Source of the DNA: Siphonodentalium dalli
Taxonomy: Eukaryota; Mollusca; Scaphopoda; Gadilida; Siphonodentaliidae
Assembly: GCA_032622095.1 (NCBI GenBank)
Contig: CP136064.1
Location: 170,632,310-170,696,309 of the forward strand
Reading direction: 5' to 3'
Length of the DNA: 64,000 nt
Part shown: positions 63,431 to 64,000 of the stretch, piece by piece
Position numbering within the stretch: position 1 is the first letter of the stretch
How the letters are laid out: each line of letters starts with the position of its first letter
The notes under the pieces: model-generated
Database searches by the model: none
The model's input: the letters and a program-made list of their open reading frames with translations, nothing else
Told to the model about the DNA's origin: nothing
Position numbers and translations under genes: made by a program

Positions 63431-64000
63431 TTTTCACCACATCGAATATTTGCGGCAAGCAAAAATTCCAGTGATATTTTTCCAGAAATATATGGACATG
63501 TGCAGACGCCGACGCGAGAGTTCGAAAGGTTATGCAATGTCAAGTTCACTGTGACTTTGCATTGTGATCAGTGCTATAGAAAATTAATTTTGGAATAAAG
63601 AAGAAAAGTAACGCCATCAACAACAAATAAGCTAACTTGTGATAGTCAACATGTGGATACATACATATACTTATTTATGAATCGTTAATCATGTATTTGT
63701 CATGCAAATAGACATGTTATATATCAGCATTCCAGTAACACGTGGAAATATGTTTGTTTACAATTGTGATGACACTTGTTGGGGAATTCCACTAAAACTA
63801 TAGGCATCACCATATATGGAAGTTGCAAACCACACTCACTCATCGTACCGGCGGAACTGCCAAGAAAAAATGGTATTGTAGGACATTTTTGGAAAATATG
63901 ATATCCTGCTTGGTATTGTTGTGAGTATTATTACACTGATTTGGATAATTAAATAGGCTTTTGATGAATACCGTTGTTGTTAAACGGGATGAAACGGGGA

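Larger units (their letters stand above)
59654..64000. other. 4.3 kb exon-free end of window
   Basis: No exon or degraded finger recognised. Contains the tandem repeat at 59660-59755, family-3 copies (60683-60920, 61174-61409), a family-4 copy (about 61417-61612), a family-1 palindrome (62706-62918) and a family-5 fragment (63335-63430). The array may end at exon 30 or continue beyond the window. Confidence 0.5.

Overview
The window looks like animal genomic DNA: AT-rich, intron-like sequence with many short palindromic transposons, long homopolymer G and C tracts, one 100-base run of N (45746-45845), and coding islands of only 150-390 bp. The repeat style (poly-C/poly-G 'tatacccccc' elements followed by 'cgtccgtc' stretches, many 'tacatgta' words) fits a marine lophotrochozoan, perhaps a mollusc. 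That assignment is an inference with low certainty.

I find 30 coding islands, all on the + strand. Each starts directly after a splice acceptor (pyrimidine tract + AG), each is read in phase 0 from the first base after the AG, each encodes one to three zinc fingers, and each ends in its own stop codon with no donor needed. There is no start exon, promoter or BTB-type domain in the window. The simplest reading is one very large gene whose constant 5' exons lie upstream (to the left) and whose alternative 3'-terminal exons are arrayed here, as in insect lola and mod(mdg4). One protein trunk would then be joined to one of at least 30 DNA-binding tails. A 31st copy (about 51966-52100) is a broken pseudo-exon.

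Layout: exon 1 (217-489) is a three-finger C2H2 unit. Exons 2-7 (1363-11832) carry a different domain, a long-loop CCHH finger (C-x2-C-x35-40-H-x5-H with a Y-M-x-G-T motif), resembling the finger of hAT-derived C17orf113/ZNF862-like proteins. Exons 8-11 (13298-17606) are two-finger units, three of them with a C-x-C knuckle. Exon 12 (19266-19565) is a three-finger singleton. Exons 13-19 (23270-37462) share a related C-terminal finger. Exons 20-24 (38030-43174) and 25-30 (46482-59653) are two-finger units with R at helix position -1 and D at +2 of finger 2 and variable residues at +3 and +6. Related exons sit side by side, so the array grew by local tandem duplication.

The introns are crowded with non-autonomous DNA transposons: a near-perfect palindrome of about 215 bp with TA target duplications (Tc1/mariner-like, about 19 copies), a double-hairpin family and a second family flanked by TTAA (piggyBac-like), a palindrome of about 93 bp, two hAT-like elements with 7-8 bp target duplications, and several single foldbacks. 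No transposase gene, tRNA, rRNA or CRISPR array was recognised.
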